Positions 1 to 7,611 are shown, counted from the first letter of the stretch. The stretch: 11,762 bases of DNA from Candidatus Scatosoma pullistercoris (GCA_018714725.1 DVMZ01000016.1:1-11762); one strand, 5' to 3'. Made by a program: numbers and translations. Notes: generated by a model from the sequence alone, not told the origin.

Positions 1-202
1 AGGCCTGCGACGCGGGAAAATCTGCGGGAAACTTCAATCTCGTCAAATACACGCCCCCTGCTTCGGAAACAAACTGCCGGCCTTTGGTCCCCCTGCCGCC
101 CGTCTGCCGGAGCGCGATCACCGCCAATTCCTCCCCCTCCCCGATCAGGGATCTGGCATACAGATTGGTGGAATCCACCTCGTCCAGCCGCACGATTTTC
201 AA
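1..202 (-). CDS. birA: Biotin--protein ligase (BirA catalytic domain), partial, 3' end off the window
   Basis: Only the first 67 codons are present; the gene runs off the left edge. The start is a TTG at 200-202, preceded by AGGAGG about 7 nt upstream, and an in-frame TGA lies just upstream of that site, so no longer start is possible. The peptide begins directly with the catalytic domain: DSTN at residues 10-13, then RQTGGRGTKGR (residues 32-42), which corresponds to the GRGxxGR biotinyl-AMP loop of the family, then SEAGGVYLT, matching the usual S..GGLYLS strand. The family makes biotinyl-5'-AMP and transfers biotin to the lysine of biotin-carrier domains such as acetyl-CoA carboxylase. There is no N-terminal winged HTH, so this should be the monofunctional enzyme and not the bifunctional repressor form. 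It lies downstream of recX on the same strand with a 172-nt gap. Residues after 67 cannot be judged. Confidence 0.88.
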   Translation of the reverse strand, partial: MKIVRLDEVDSTNLYARSLIGEGEELAVIALRQTGGRGTKGRQFVSEAGGVYLTRLKFPADFPASQA

Positions 203-374
203 TCCCGTTCCTCCTTTTCAAACCGCAGACCTTCGCCGCGGATTTTCCGGCCGCGCAATCGTCCCGCTTAGGTCCGTACTCCGGCCCGTTTTTCACGCTC
301 TACCGCGCTTTTTACCGCCCGGCTTTATTTCAAAAGCCATAAGCGCCCGAAGAAACCTCGTCTTTTGCCGCGGT
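203..374 (-). other. recX-birA intergenic region with a short inverted repeat
   Basis: This 172-nt gap carries a 6-bp inverted repeat, GGCTTT at 321-326 and AAAGCC at 333-338, without a following T-run, so it is not a good terminator. I see no near-consensus promoter for birA on the minus strand, so birA may be read through from recX. A 15-codon minus-strand reading frame (ATG near 340) exists but has no convincing ribosome binding site. Confidence 0.4.
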
Positions 375-1028
375 TCAGTCGGAAAAGTCCCCCGGCTCCC
401 CCTGCGGTTCCGAATCCTCCGACACTTCCCCGAAGGCCGTCAGCGCCGATTTCGCGGTGTCGTAATCGAATCCTTTCCCGATCAGATACCGGAACGCCTT
501 ATACAGGGTCTGCCGGTCCGCTTCTTTCCCGCGCATGTATTTTCCGAGCAGCTTTGCCGCCGTTTCCGCTTCTCCCTCCAGTCCGTCGAGCGCGTTTCGG
601 ATATGCTCGTCCGACACTCCTTTTTCTTTCAGTTCCGCACGGATCAGGCGCGCGCCCTTCTTCTTCACCGCCGAAGCGGCATAGCTCTCCGCATACTGCC
701 GGTCGTCGAGAAACCCGTATCCGGACATCTTTTCCAGCACATAATCGGAAACGGCGGCGAGATATCCCTTGCCCGCCAGATACTCCCGGATCTGCCGCTC
801 GGTCTTCTGTGAAGCGGCGATAAAATGCAGCGCCTTGTCCAGCGCCGTCGAGCGTTCGCTTTCCAGCTGAATTTCGCCAAGGCGGTCAGGATCGATCGTC
901 TGGCCGGCTTTCAGGCGATTTTTTACCGCCGCTTCCAGCGTCAGTCCGCAATAAAAGCGCCCGTCCACAAAAATATTGCACCGCGTTTTGTCTTTTACCT
1001 GCGGCGTAATCGCCGTGATTTCGCTCAA
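375..1028 (-). CDS. recX: Regulatory protein RecX
   Basis: A 217-aa protein of the RecX family, which binds RecA filaments and modulates recombinase and SOS activity in the cytoplasm. The sequence shows the family's repeated three-helix modules: KALHFIAASQKTERQIREYL (from about residue 66), then the signature GFLDDRQYAESY (about 107-118) followed by a basic KKKGARLIRAELKEKG helix pair, and a last module KAFRYLIGKGFDYDTAKSAL. The N-terminal part (ITAITPQVKDKTRCNIFVDG) matches the beta-rich extension common in Clostridia and Bacilli. The start is taken as TTG at 1026-1028 because GGAGGT lies about 7 nt upstream; an in-frame start at 1094 would add 22 residues with no family similarity. The acidic tail (SEDSEPQGEPGDFSD) is probably disordered. 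recA is not in the window. The gene has its own strong divergent promoter facing ilvE. Confidence 0.9.
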   Translation of the reverse strand: MSEITAITPQVKDKTRCNIFVDGRFYCGLTLEAAVKNRLKAGQTIDPDRLGEIQLESERSTALDKALHFIAASQKTERQIREYLAGKGYLAAVSDYVLEKMSGYGFLDDRQYAESYAASAVKKKGARLIRAELKEKGVSDEHIRNALDGLEGEAETAAKLLGKYMRGKEADRQTLYKAFRYLIGKGFDYDTAKSALTAFGEVSEDSEPQGEPGDFSD

Positions 1029-1112
1029 ACAAACCACCTCCGACGAGAATTTCCGCCCTTCCGGCGGCCTTCCCCCGAAAACAGCGCTCCGCAAACCGGG
1101 AACTATAAGAAT

Positions 1113-1141
1113 ATTGTATCATGATTATAAGAAAAAGTCAA
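1113..1141 (-). promoter_or_regulatory. recX promoter (sigma-A type)
   Basis: On the minus strand TTGACT (1136-1141) and TACAAT (1113-1118) are separated by exactly 17 nt. Transcription would start near 1106, giving a leader of about 78 nt before the recX TTG. The -35 box lies in the left arm of the inverted repeat at 1133-1181. Confidence 0.75.
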
Positions 1142-1181
1142 ACTTTAAAGGTGCAAAAGCCCGTCTGCACGTTTGACTTTT
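1133..1181. repeat. 11-bp inverted repeat carrying both divergent -35 boxes
   Basis: AAAAGTCAAAC (1133-1143) and GTTTGACTTTT (1171-1181) are perfect reverse complements. Each arm contains the -35 box of one of the two divergent promoters (recX leftward, ilvE rightward). A second, slightly off-centre pair, GTGCA (1151-1155) and TGCAC (1166-1170), sits between them. The symmetry may come simply from two good -35 elements facing away from each other, or it may be a binding site for a shared regulator. Confidence 0.6.
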
Positions 1182-1201
1182 GCGGCCGCAATCCCTATAA
1201 T
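1173..1201 (+). promoter_or_regulatory. ilvE promoter (sigma-A type)
   Basis: TTGACT (1173-1178) and a perfect TATAAT (1196-1201) are 17 nt apart. The start of transcription would be near 1208, leaving a leader of about 30 nt. That is too short for a T-box or leader-peptide attenuator, so ilvE does not appear to have amino-acid-responsive RNA control here. Confidence 0.8.
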
Positions 1202-1237
1202 ATTGTGCGTGAAACAGTTTTCAACGGAGGAATACTT

Positions 1238-2254
1238 ATGAAATCGACAGAAGAATGGAATCGGCTCACCTTTTCGTACTCACGGACCCCGCTCCGGTTT
1301 GTCGCGCACTACGCGAACGGACGATGGGACGAAGGCGGGCTCACGGAGAAATCCGAGGTCGTCATCAACGAGAGCGCAGGGGTCCTGCAATATGCGCAGA
1401 CCTGTTTTGAAGGACTGAAAGCCTACACCGCCAAGGACGGCAGAATCGTCTGTTTCCGCCCCGATCTGAACGCCAGACGCCTGGCGGATTCCGCCCGCGC
1501 GCTGGAAATCCCCGTGTTTCCCGAAGATAAATTTCTCGAAGCCGTAAAAAAAGTGGTCGCCGCCAACCGGGAATTCGTACCCCCTTACGGCAGCGAAGCC
1601 TCTTTGTATCTGCGTCCGACTCTGTTCGCCACCGGTCCGGTGCTCGGGGTCAAACCCGCCGCCGAATATGAATTCCGTATTTTCTGCTCGCCCGTCGGCG
1701 CTTATTTTCAGAACGGCATACATCCGCTCACCCTCAAAGTTGCGGATTCCGACCGCGCGGCGCCCCATGGCACCGGTCATGTCAAAGCCGGGCTCAATTA
1801 TGCCATGAGCATGCGCGCGGGCGTACAGGCACACGCCGCCGGGTTTGATGAAAACCTTTACCTCGATTCCGCCACCCGGACTTTCGTGGAAGAAACGGGC
1901 GGCGCCAACGTCATTTTTATCACCAAAGACGGAAAATTCGTAACGCCGCACTCCACCACCATCCTGCCTTCCATCACCCGCCGCTCTCTGGAATATGTGG
2001 CGGAACACCTGCTCGGCATGTCCGTCGAAGAACGCCCCGTGCGCCTTTCGGAAGCGGCAGATTTCGCGGAATGCGGTCTGTGCGGAACCGCCGCCGTCAT
2101 CTCCCCCGTCCTCAAAATAAACGATCACGGCAAAGAAATCGTTTTCCCCGACGGGGAGACAAGTCCGGTGCTCATGAAACTCCGGGAAACGCTGACCGGA
2201 ATTCAGCGGGGAGAGACCGAAGCCCCCGAAGGCTGGATTTTCCCCGTGGAATAA
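1238..2254 (+). CDS. ilvE: Branched-chain amino acid aminotransferase
   Basis: A 338-aa PLP-dependent enzyme of fold type IV, which interconverts leucine, isoleucine and valine with their 2-oxo acids using 2-oxoglutarate/glutamate. The length fits the longer BCAT2-like bacterial form. Visible marks: YAQTCFEGLKAY (about 52-63), RPDLNARRLADSA (the arginine region that contacts the cofactor phosphate), the Schiff-base lysine in GHVKAGLNYAMS (K183), the glutamate that holds the pyridine nitrogen in EETGGANV (E219), and GTAAVISPV (283-291). The ATG at 1238 is preceded by GGAGG with about 8 nt spacing; a longer in-frame reading from 1121 would start upstream of the promoter and is not used. The gene appears monocistronic: the next gene has its own promoter, and a weak hairpin (CCGGA 2257-2261, TCCGG 2268-2272) follows the stop without a clear T-run. 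Confidence 0.95.
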   Translation: MKSTEEWNRLTFSYSRTPLRFVAHYANGRWDEGGLTEKSEVVINESAGVLQYAQTCFEGLKAYTAKDGRIVCFRPDLNARRLADSARALEIPVFPEDKFLEAVKKVVAANREFVPPYGSEASLYLRPTLFATGPVLGVKPAAEYEFRIFCSPVGAYFQNGIHPLTLKVADSDRAAPHGTGHVKAGLNYAMSMRAGVQAHAAGFDENLYLDSATRTFVEETGGANVIFITKDGKFVTPHSTTILPSITRRSLEYVAEHLLGMSVEERPVRLSEAADFAECGLCGTAAVISPVLKINDHGKEIVFPDGETSPVLMKLRETLTGIQRGETEAPEGWIFPVE

Positions 2255-2288
2255 CCCCGGAGAAAAATCCGGATTCCGGAAAAATCCG

Positions 2289-2317
2289 TTTACTTTTCAG
2301 AAAAATTGTGATACAAT
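2289..2317 (+). promoter_or_regulatory. Promoter of the phosphoribosyltransferase gene
   Basis: TTTACT (2289-2294) and TACAAT (2312-2317) are separated by 17 nt. The predicted start near 2324 gives a leader of about 40 nt. The -35 box is followed by TTTC, as in several other promoters of this window. The leader is too short for a purine riboswitch. Confidence 0.7.
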
Positions 2318-2365
2318 AGAAGCCGATCGGAAACCATTTCAATTTGTTTCAAGGAGCGTCTTACC

Positions 2366-2920
2366 ATGGATAAAGAAGAGCAGAAGTTTTACACGGTGGA
2401 TTTTGAAGGTTTTGAGGCGCATTTGCCCATTCTGCCGCTTCCCAGCGGCATCCGGATCGCCTTTTTCAATCTGCACGGGGACAGCGCGCTCACCGAGCGC
2501 TGCGCAAAATTGCTGACCGAAAAACTCCGCGACTGCGACGTGCTGATCACCGCGGAATCCAAAGGGCTGCAGCTGACCCACTGCATCGCGCGCAACCTCG
2601 GGCAGAGATTTTATGCCGTCGCCCGCAAGAGCAAAAAACTGTATATGCAGGACGGCATCGACGTCACAATCGAATCCTCCATCACCACCGGAAAAGAACA
2701 GAAGCTCTATCTTTCCAAACACGACGTGGATCTGATCCGCGGGAAAAAGGTGGGCATCGTGGACGACGTGGTCTCCACCGGAGCCTCCCTTTCGGGGCTG
2801 GAAGCGCTCGTCGAGAAAGCCGGCGGAATCATCTGCAAAAAAGCCTTCGTCCTTGCGGAAGGCCGGGCGGCAGAACGCCCCGACGTCGTTTACCTCAACA
2901 CCATTCCCGTCTTTGCGTAA
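2366..2920 (+). CDS. Phosphoribosyltransferase, adenine/xanthine type (purine salvage)
   Basis: A 184-aa type I phosphoribosyltransferase. The PRPP-binding motif is VDDVVSTGASL (132-142), with two aspartates followed by the S/T-T-G loop. Other marks are the early loop ITAESKGLQLTHCIAR (61-76), comparable to the pyrophosphate-binding loop of Apt and Xpt, and VARKSKKLYM (85-94), comparable to the R-K-K segment of Apt. The enzymes condense a free purine base with PRPP to give the nucleotide and pyrophosphate. Clostridial relatives are usually labelled adenine phosphoribosyltransferase, but the base specificity cannot be read from the sequence, so no gene symbol is given. AAGGAG at 2351-2356 precedes the ATG. 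The gene is monocistronic, between its own promoter and a strong terminator. Confidence 0.85.
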   Translation: MDKEEQKFYTVDFEGFEAHLPILPLPSGIRIAFFNLHGDSALTERCAKLLTEKLRDCDVLITAESKGLQLTHCIARNLGQRFYAVARKSKKLYMQDGIDVTIESSITTGKEQKLYLSKHDVDLIRGKKVGIVDDVVSTGASLSGLEALVEKAGGIICKKAFVLAEGRAAERPDVVYLNTIPVFA

Positions 2921-2944
2921 TCCGCGCAAAGGCTAAAGAATATC

Positions 2945-2976
2945 CCGGCGCAGAAATGCGCCGGATTTTTTATTTT
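2945..2976 (+). terminator. Rho-independent terminator of the phosphoribosyltransferase gene
   Basis: An 8-bp perfect stem, CCGGCGCA (2945-2952) with TGCGCCGG (2957-2964) and a GAAA tetraloop, is followed by ATTTTTTATTTT. It lies 24 nt after the stop codon. Confidence 0.92.
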
Positions 2977-2996
2977 CCGAAACCCTTTTTATTTAT

Positions 2997-3033
2997 ATTA
3001 AAAACTACGCGTTCCGCAAAAGGCGGAACGCGT
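2997..3033 (-). terminator. Rho-independent terminator of the TM2 gene
   Basis: An 11-bp perfect stem, ACGCGTTCCGC (3007-3017) with GCGGAACGCGT (3023-3033) and a 5-nt loop. On the minus strand it is followed by AGTTTTTAAT. It ends the DUF2752-TM2 unit and, with the terminator at 2945-2976, insulates two convergent transcripts. Confidence 0.88.
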
Positions 3034-3055
3034 CAAAAATCATCTCTTTCAGGAA

Positions 3056-3637
3056 TCAGTCGGAAAGCGGAAGTCCGTCCGCGTCCGTATAATTGCCGCA
3101 CAGGCAAAGAATGCCTTCAATCAGTCCCCAGATAGAACCGGCGCCGCAGGTAACGACCGTCACTACAATCTGCGCGATCGCGCGGGATGTTTTGCCGAGG
3201 TAGAAATTATGGGCGCCGAATCCGCCGAGAAAAATCCCCAAAAGCCCGGCCACGAGTTTGCTCTTCGAACTTTTTACGGTATTCTGCCCACCGGGATAGC
3301 CGTTGGGATTTCCCGGATTATAGCCGGGATTGGGCCGATAGGTATATGCCGTCCCGTTCTCCTGTCCGGCCCCCGCATTCTGTTGCCAGGTCTGCTGCGA
3401 CTGCTGATACTGCTGAACCGGCGCCTGCCAGGTCTGCTGCGACTGAGCTTGCGACTGTGCCGGCTGTTGCGGCTGGACCGGCTGACCTTGTACAGCCTGT
3501 TGATCCTGAGCCGACGGTTCAGAAGGGGCCGCCCCCTCACCGACCGGCGCTTCCGTATCAAATTGGAGACGGCCGCCGCATTTTGTGCAAAAAACCGCTC
3601 CGTCCTTTACCTCATTCCCGCAATGCGGACAAAACAT
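3056..3637 (-). CDS. Zinc-ribbon / Q-rich linker / TM2-domain membrane protein
   Basis: A 193-aa protein in three parts. Residues 3-20 form a zinc ribbon (CPHC at 3-6, CTKC at 17-20). Residues of about 22-124 are a low-complexity linker rich in Gln, Pro, Ser and Gly, with SQQTWQ repeated twice and a PNPGYNPGNPNGYPGG stretch before the membrane part. From about 125 there is a TM2 domain: two hydrophobic helices, with FLGGFGAHNFYLGK between and within them and IWGLIEGI in the second helix. The TM2 family consists of small two-helix membrane proteins of uncertain biochemical role. The start is the ATG at 3635-3637, with GGAGG about 7 nt upstream; an ATG 15 nt further up would overlap that site. 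The gene follows the DUF2752 gene by 50 nt and is probably cotranscribed with it. The cellular function is unknown. Confidence 0.88.
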   Translation of the reverse strand: MFCPHCGNEVKDGAVFCTKCGGRLQFDTEAPVGEGAAPSEPSAQDQQAVQGQPVQPQQPAQSQAQSQQTWQAPVQQYQQSQQTWQQNAGAGQENGTAYTYRPNPGYNPGNPNGYPGGQNTVKSSKSKLVAGLLGIFLGGFGAHNFYLGKTSRAIAQIVVTVVTCGAGSIWGLIEGILCLCGNYTDADGLPLSD

Positions 3638-3687
3638 AACATCCCTCCACATAATTTATTTTTTATCATCTCACCCGCCCGATCTCT

Positions 3688-4050
3688 TCAAAAGAGAACG
3701 CGAAGCGCGTAATCGAGCAGATAACCGATCACAATTGCCGCAAAGGCGCCGTCGTTGCATTTCTTGTTTTTCAGCAGCCTGAAATCCGCGCAGAAATACA
3801 GCCAGATCAACGGAAACGTCCAGAACATTCCGTGGCATCGGAAAGCCGCCGAAAAATTTCCCGCGAGCAATTCCCGCACGGCATGCGTGGTTCCGCAACC
3901 GAGACACGGCACTCCCGTCAGCGCCAGAAACGGGCAAGGATATTCAAAAAGCAAGGCAAAAATCCCCAAAGCCGCCAGCGCCGCCGTCACCGCCCCTTTC
4001 AACAGGGGATTGGTCACCGGGAAGAACTTGTTTTCCGTCCTCTGCAACAT
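3688..4050 (-). CDS. DUF2752 small membrane protein
   Basis: A 120-aa protein with the DUF2752 core: CPFLALTGVPCLGCGTTHAV (C39, C49, C52, H56), then LLAGNFSAAFRCHGMF. Three hydrophobic segments lie at about 17-35, 74-90 and 103-118, so it is an integral membrane protein. The family has no established function; the conserved cysteines could bind metal, which is only a guess. The start is uncertain. A longer frame opens at a TTG at 4095, but a near-consensus promoter (4061-4089) lies inside that extension, so the ATG at 4050 is chosen. It lies only 10 nt after the -10 box, so the mRNA would be leaderless or nearly so. It is probably cotranscribed with the TM2 gene downstream. Confidence 0.82.
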   Translation of the reverse strand: MLQRTENKFFPVTNPLLKGAVTAALAALGIFALLFEYPCPFLALTGVPCLGCGTTHAVRELLAGNFSAAFRCHGMFWTFPLIWLYFCADFRLLKNKKCNDGAFAAIVIGYLLDYALRVLF

Positions 4051-4060
4051 TTTCCTGTTT

Positions 4061-4089
4061 ATTATACTATACATTTCTTCCCTTGTCAA
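4061..4089 (-). promoter_or_regulatory. Promoter of the DUF2752-TM2 unit
   Basis: Minus-strand consensus TTGACA (4084-4089) and consensus TATAAT (4061-4066) are 17 nt apart. This is the only perfect 12/12 promoter in the window. The -10 box ends 10 nt before the ATG at 4050, implying a transcript leader of only a few nucleotides. Confidence 0.85.
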
Positions 4090-4155
4090 CCGCAATCCGA
4101 AAAAAATATAAAAAACCCGATTTCACGGCTGCCGCGGCTTCGGTTCAACGCCGAT

Positions 4156-5643
<1,488 letters not shown>

Positions 5644-5833
5644 CTTTTTCCTCCCTTTTTGTCGATTTTTCTATTTTTCCGTCGAAAAAAACTTCCGACA
5701 AAAAACGACCGTTTTTTCTCCCGGGTTATATGCCCCGGAATGCACTTGTGCCGAAATCCCGCTCTTATGCGCCGCCGGGCATATATCGGCGACAAAATTC
5801 CGCTTTTTCCGACCTGCGTTTTCCGCCTTGCCA
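5644..5833 (-). promoter_or_regulatory. Structured AT-rich leader upstream of glpK
   Basis: The 266-nt gap between the MATE stop and glpK holds this segment and the 9-bp repeat. On the minus-strand RNA, arm A (5785-5775) pairs with arm B (5738-5727) over 11 bp with one bulged C: TATATGCCC (5727-5735) with GGGCATATA (5777-5785), plus CGG/CCG. Arm B can instead pair with the adjacent arm C (CCGGG, 5721-5725, with CCCGG, 5734-5738). A further A6CG...CGT6 hairpin lies at 5700-5717. Such mutually exclusive pairings are typical of attenuation or antitermination leaders. I find no convincing sigma-A promoter in the gap, so the start of the transcript is unknown. Confidence 0.4.
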
Positions 5834-5908
5834 CGACGATTTTTTCGGTTTTTTTCGGTTTTTTCGATTCTTTCGATTTTTTCGATTTTTTCGGTTCCCC
5901 CGGTTCCC
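5834..5908. repeat. 9-bp tandem repeat array, about 8 units
   Basis: The plus strand reads as repeated TTTTTTCGG/TTTTTTCGA-like units. The CG dinucleotides fall at 5837, 5846, 5856, 5865, 5874, 5883, 5892 and 5901, that is every 9 nt with one 10-nt step. The first and last units are degenerate (the last two have C instead of T). The array abuts the MATE stop codon at 5910. It would be purine-rich in the minus-strand RNA. Reading frames across it give low-complexity Lys/Asn/Arg or Phe/Arg runs and are not genes. Confidence 0.85.
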
Positions 5909-5909
5909 G

Positions 5910-7427
5910 TCAAAAATCAGTGCGGCCGCCGAGATCCGTTTCCTTCTCCGCTGCGTCCGCCCCGGAAATCTCTCCGTCCGCGTTGACAAATTCGCCGGTT
6001 TCCCCCTCCTGCGCCGCTCCGGAAACGGCCTCCGGGGGCAACGCTCCGCTCTGCCGGCGCTCAAAGGCGTGTACCCAGTCCGAACGCAGATAATAGACCA
6101 GAAAAATAATCGAGCTGAGCCCCCAGGTAAGCGGATACGCCCAGAAAATGACGTTGATGCTGGGAATGAAACGAACGATGATGCTGATATAAATAATGCG
6201 GATCAGACACCAGCAGGCAAGCATGATACACATGGGCACGCCCGCTTTGCCCGCGCCGCGGCAGATGCCCGCGATGCAGTGCGAAAAGGCCAGCAGACAA
6301 TAGAACAGCGCTTCGGTGCGGGCCTGCCTGGTGCCGATGCGGATGACTTCCGCCGCGGCCGTTTCGCCCGGATCGATAAACAAAGCGATGAGATAGGGAG
6401 CCAGCAGGCAGATTGCCACGCCGATGAGCTCCGCCATGACGACGGAACAAAAAATCCCGAACCGGGCCCCCGCCTTGGCGCGGTCGAATTTTCTGGCGCC
6501 GAGATTCTGCCCGATAAACGTGGTGAGCGACAGCGAAAAGGAAGTGATGGGCAGAAAGGCAAACCCTTCCACGCGCGAATAACTGCCGCAGCCGGACATG
6601 GCGCTGTCGCCGAACACGTTGATGTTGGACTGCACGACGACGTTGGCCAGAGCGATCACCGAATTCTGCACCCCCGAGGGCAATCCGTAACGGAGAATCT
6701 GTCCCAGCATTCCCTTGTGAAACCGGATTTCTCTGAGCGAAATCCGGTACACTTCTTTCGTACGAAGCAACTGAATGATACAAAGCAACGCGGAAACGCC
6801 CTGCGAAATGGCGGTGGCCGCCGCCGCAGAGCCCACGCTCATTCTGAACACGCCCACAAACAGCAGATCGAGCACGACATTCAGCGCCGCGGAAAAAATC
6901 AGATAATACAGCGGATGCCGGCTGTCGCCCAACGCCTGTAAAATCCCGACCGCGATGTTATACAGCACCACCGCGAGGGAGCCGAGAAAGTAAATTCTGA
7001 AATACGCGATCGATTGAGGCAAAACTTCCTCCGGCGTCTTCATCAGCCGGAGCAGGCTGGGCGTGAGCAATACGCCGCCCACCGTGAGGATGACGCCCGC
7101 CGCCAGCGCAAACGCAAGATCGGTGTGAATCGCACGCCGCATTTCGTCATACTTTTTCGCGCCGAAATAGCGCGCGATAATCACGCCCGCGCCGACCGCA
7201 GTGCCGTTAAAAAATCCGACCAGAAGAAAAATCAGGCTCCCAGACGACGAAACCGCCGCCAACGCCCGGTTGCCCAAAAAATGTCCCACGATGATGGAAT
7301 CCGCCGAATTGTACAGTTGCTGAAAAAGGTTGCTCAGAAAAATAGGCAACGCGAAAAAAAACAAACTTCTCCGTATCGGTCCTTCCGTCAGGGCCTGTTT
7401 TACTGCCGCCGAATGCATGCGCCGCAA
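5910..7427 (-). CDS. MATE-family multidrug efflux transporter
   Basis: A 505-aa polytopic membrane protein with about 12 hydrophobic helices in two related halves. Each half begins with the family pattern: FFFALPIFLSNLFQQLYNSADSIIVGHFLG (about 24-53) and ILRYGLPSGVQNSVIALANVVVQSNINVFG (second half). MATE proteins export cationic drugs or metabolites in exchange for Na+ or H+; the substrate cannot be told. The last 55-60 residues, after the final helix, form a hydrophilic acidic tail (SGAAQEGETGEFVNADGE and so on) that is longer than usual. The start is taken as TTG at 7425-7427, 4 nt after AAGGAG; the ATG three codons later (7418) is 13 nt away and is a possible alternative. The tail ends at the 9-bp repeat array, and its composition raises the possibility that repeat expansion changed the C-terminus. 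Confidence 0.92.
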   Translation of the reverse strand: MRRMHSAAVKQALTEGPIRRSLFFFALPIFLSNLFQQLYNSADSIIVGHFLGNRALAAVSSSGSLIFLLVGFFNGTAVGAGVIIARYFGAKKYDEMRRAIHTDLAFALAAGVILTVGGVLLTPSLLRLMKTPEEVLPQSIAYFRIYFLGSLAVVLYNIAVGILQALGDSRHPLYYLIFSAALNVVLDLLFVGVFRMSVGSAAAATAISQGVSALLCIIQLLRTKEVYRISLREIRFHKGMLGQILRYGLPSGVQNSVIALANVVVQSNINVFGDSAMSGCGSYSRVEGFAFLPITSFSLSLTTFIGQNLGARKFDRAKAGARFGIFCSVVMAELIGVAICLLAPYLIALFIDPGETAAAEVIRIGTRQARTEALFYCLLAFSHCIAGICRGAGKAGVPMCIMLACWCLIRIIYISIIVRFIPSINVIFWAYPLTWGLSSIIFLVYYLRSDWVHAFERRQSGALPPEAVSGAAQEGETGEFVNADGEISGADAAEKETDLGGRTDF

Positions 7428-7455
7428 TCCGCTCCTTCTAATATTCTTTATTCTC

Positions 7456-7485
7456 AGTATTCCCCGTATCCTGATGAATTGTCAA
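7456..7485 (-). promoter_or_regulatory. Possible proximal promoter (P2) of the MATE gene
   Basis: Minus-strand consensus TTGACA (7480-7485) and a weaker AATACT (7456-7461) are 18 nt apart. The start would be near 7449, leaving about 21 nt before the TTG start codon. Confidence 0.45.
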
Positions 7486-7582
7486 AATTTTTTCCGTCGC
7501 CATGGATTGCGGGGATCGCAAAAATTGTTTAATCTCTTTTCAAATCGGGCCGTTTCCGCAAAAAACGACATTCCGGATTCCT

Positions 7583-7611
7583 ATCATAGCACCGCCGCAA
7601 AGAAAAGTCAA
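7583..7611 (-). promoter_or_regulatory. Distal promoter (P1) of the MATE gene
   Basis: Minus-strand TTGACT (7606-7611) and TATGAT (7583-7588) are separated by 17 nt, giving a leader of about 148 nt. The leader contains a small hairpin (TTGCG 7507-7511, CGCAA 7517-7521) but no recognised riboswitch. The region from 7428 to 7719 holds no supported gene. Confidence 0.7.

Noticed and set aside
292..340. 15-codon minus-strand frame (starting MAFEIKPGG) between recX and birA
   Set aside because: No ribosome binding site at a proper distance and too short to judge; probably chance.
1100..1237. T-box or leader-peptide attenuator before ilvE
   Set aside because: The predicted leader is only about 30 nt, with no T-box sequence, no leader peptide and no terminator.
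4098..4154. Possible terminator after glpK
   Set aside because: There is a long T-rich run on the minus strand, but the GC-rich sequence before it gives several short, overlapping stems and no dominant hairpin, so I did not list it.
5700..5717. A6CG...CGT6 hairpin in the glpK leader as a terminator
   Set aside because: The stem is mostly A-T and its T-run is part of the stem itself; no further T-run follows on the minus strand.
5834..5908. CRISPR-like array
   Set aside because: The units are 9 bp, directly abutting and degenerate, with no spacers and no cas genes nearby.
5730..6941. Plus-strand reading frame through the 9-bp repeat and opposite MATE
   Set aside because: Most of it is antisense to the MATE gene, and the Phe/Arg repeat comes from the tandem array. 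No homology or start signal supports it.
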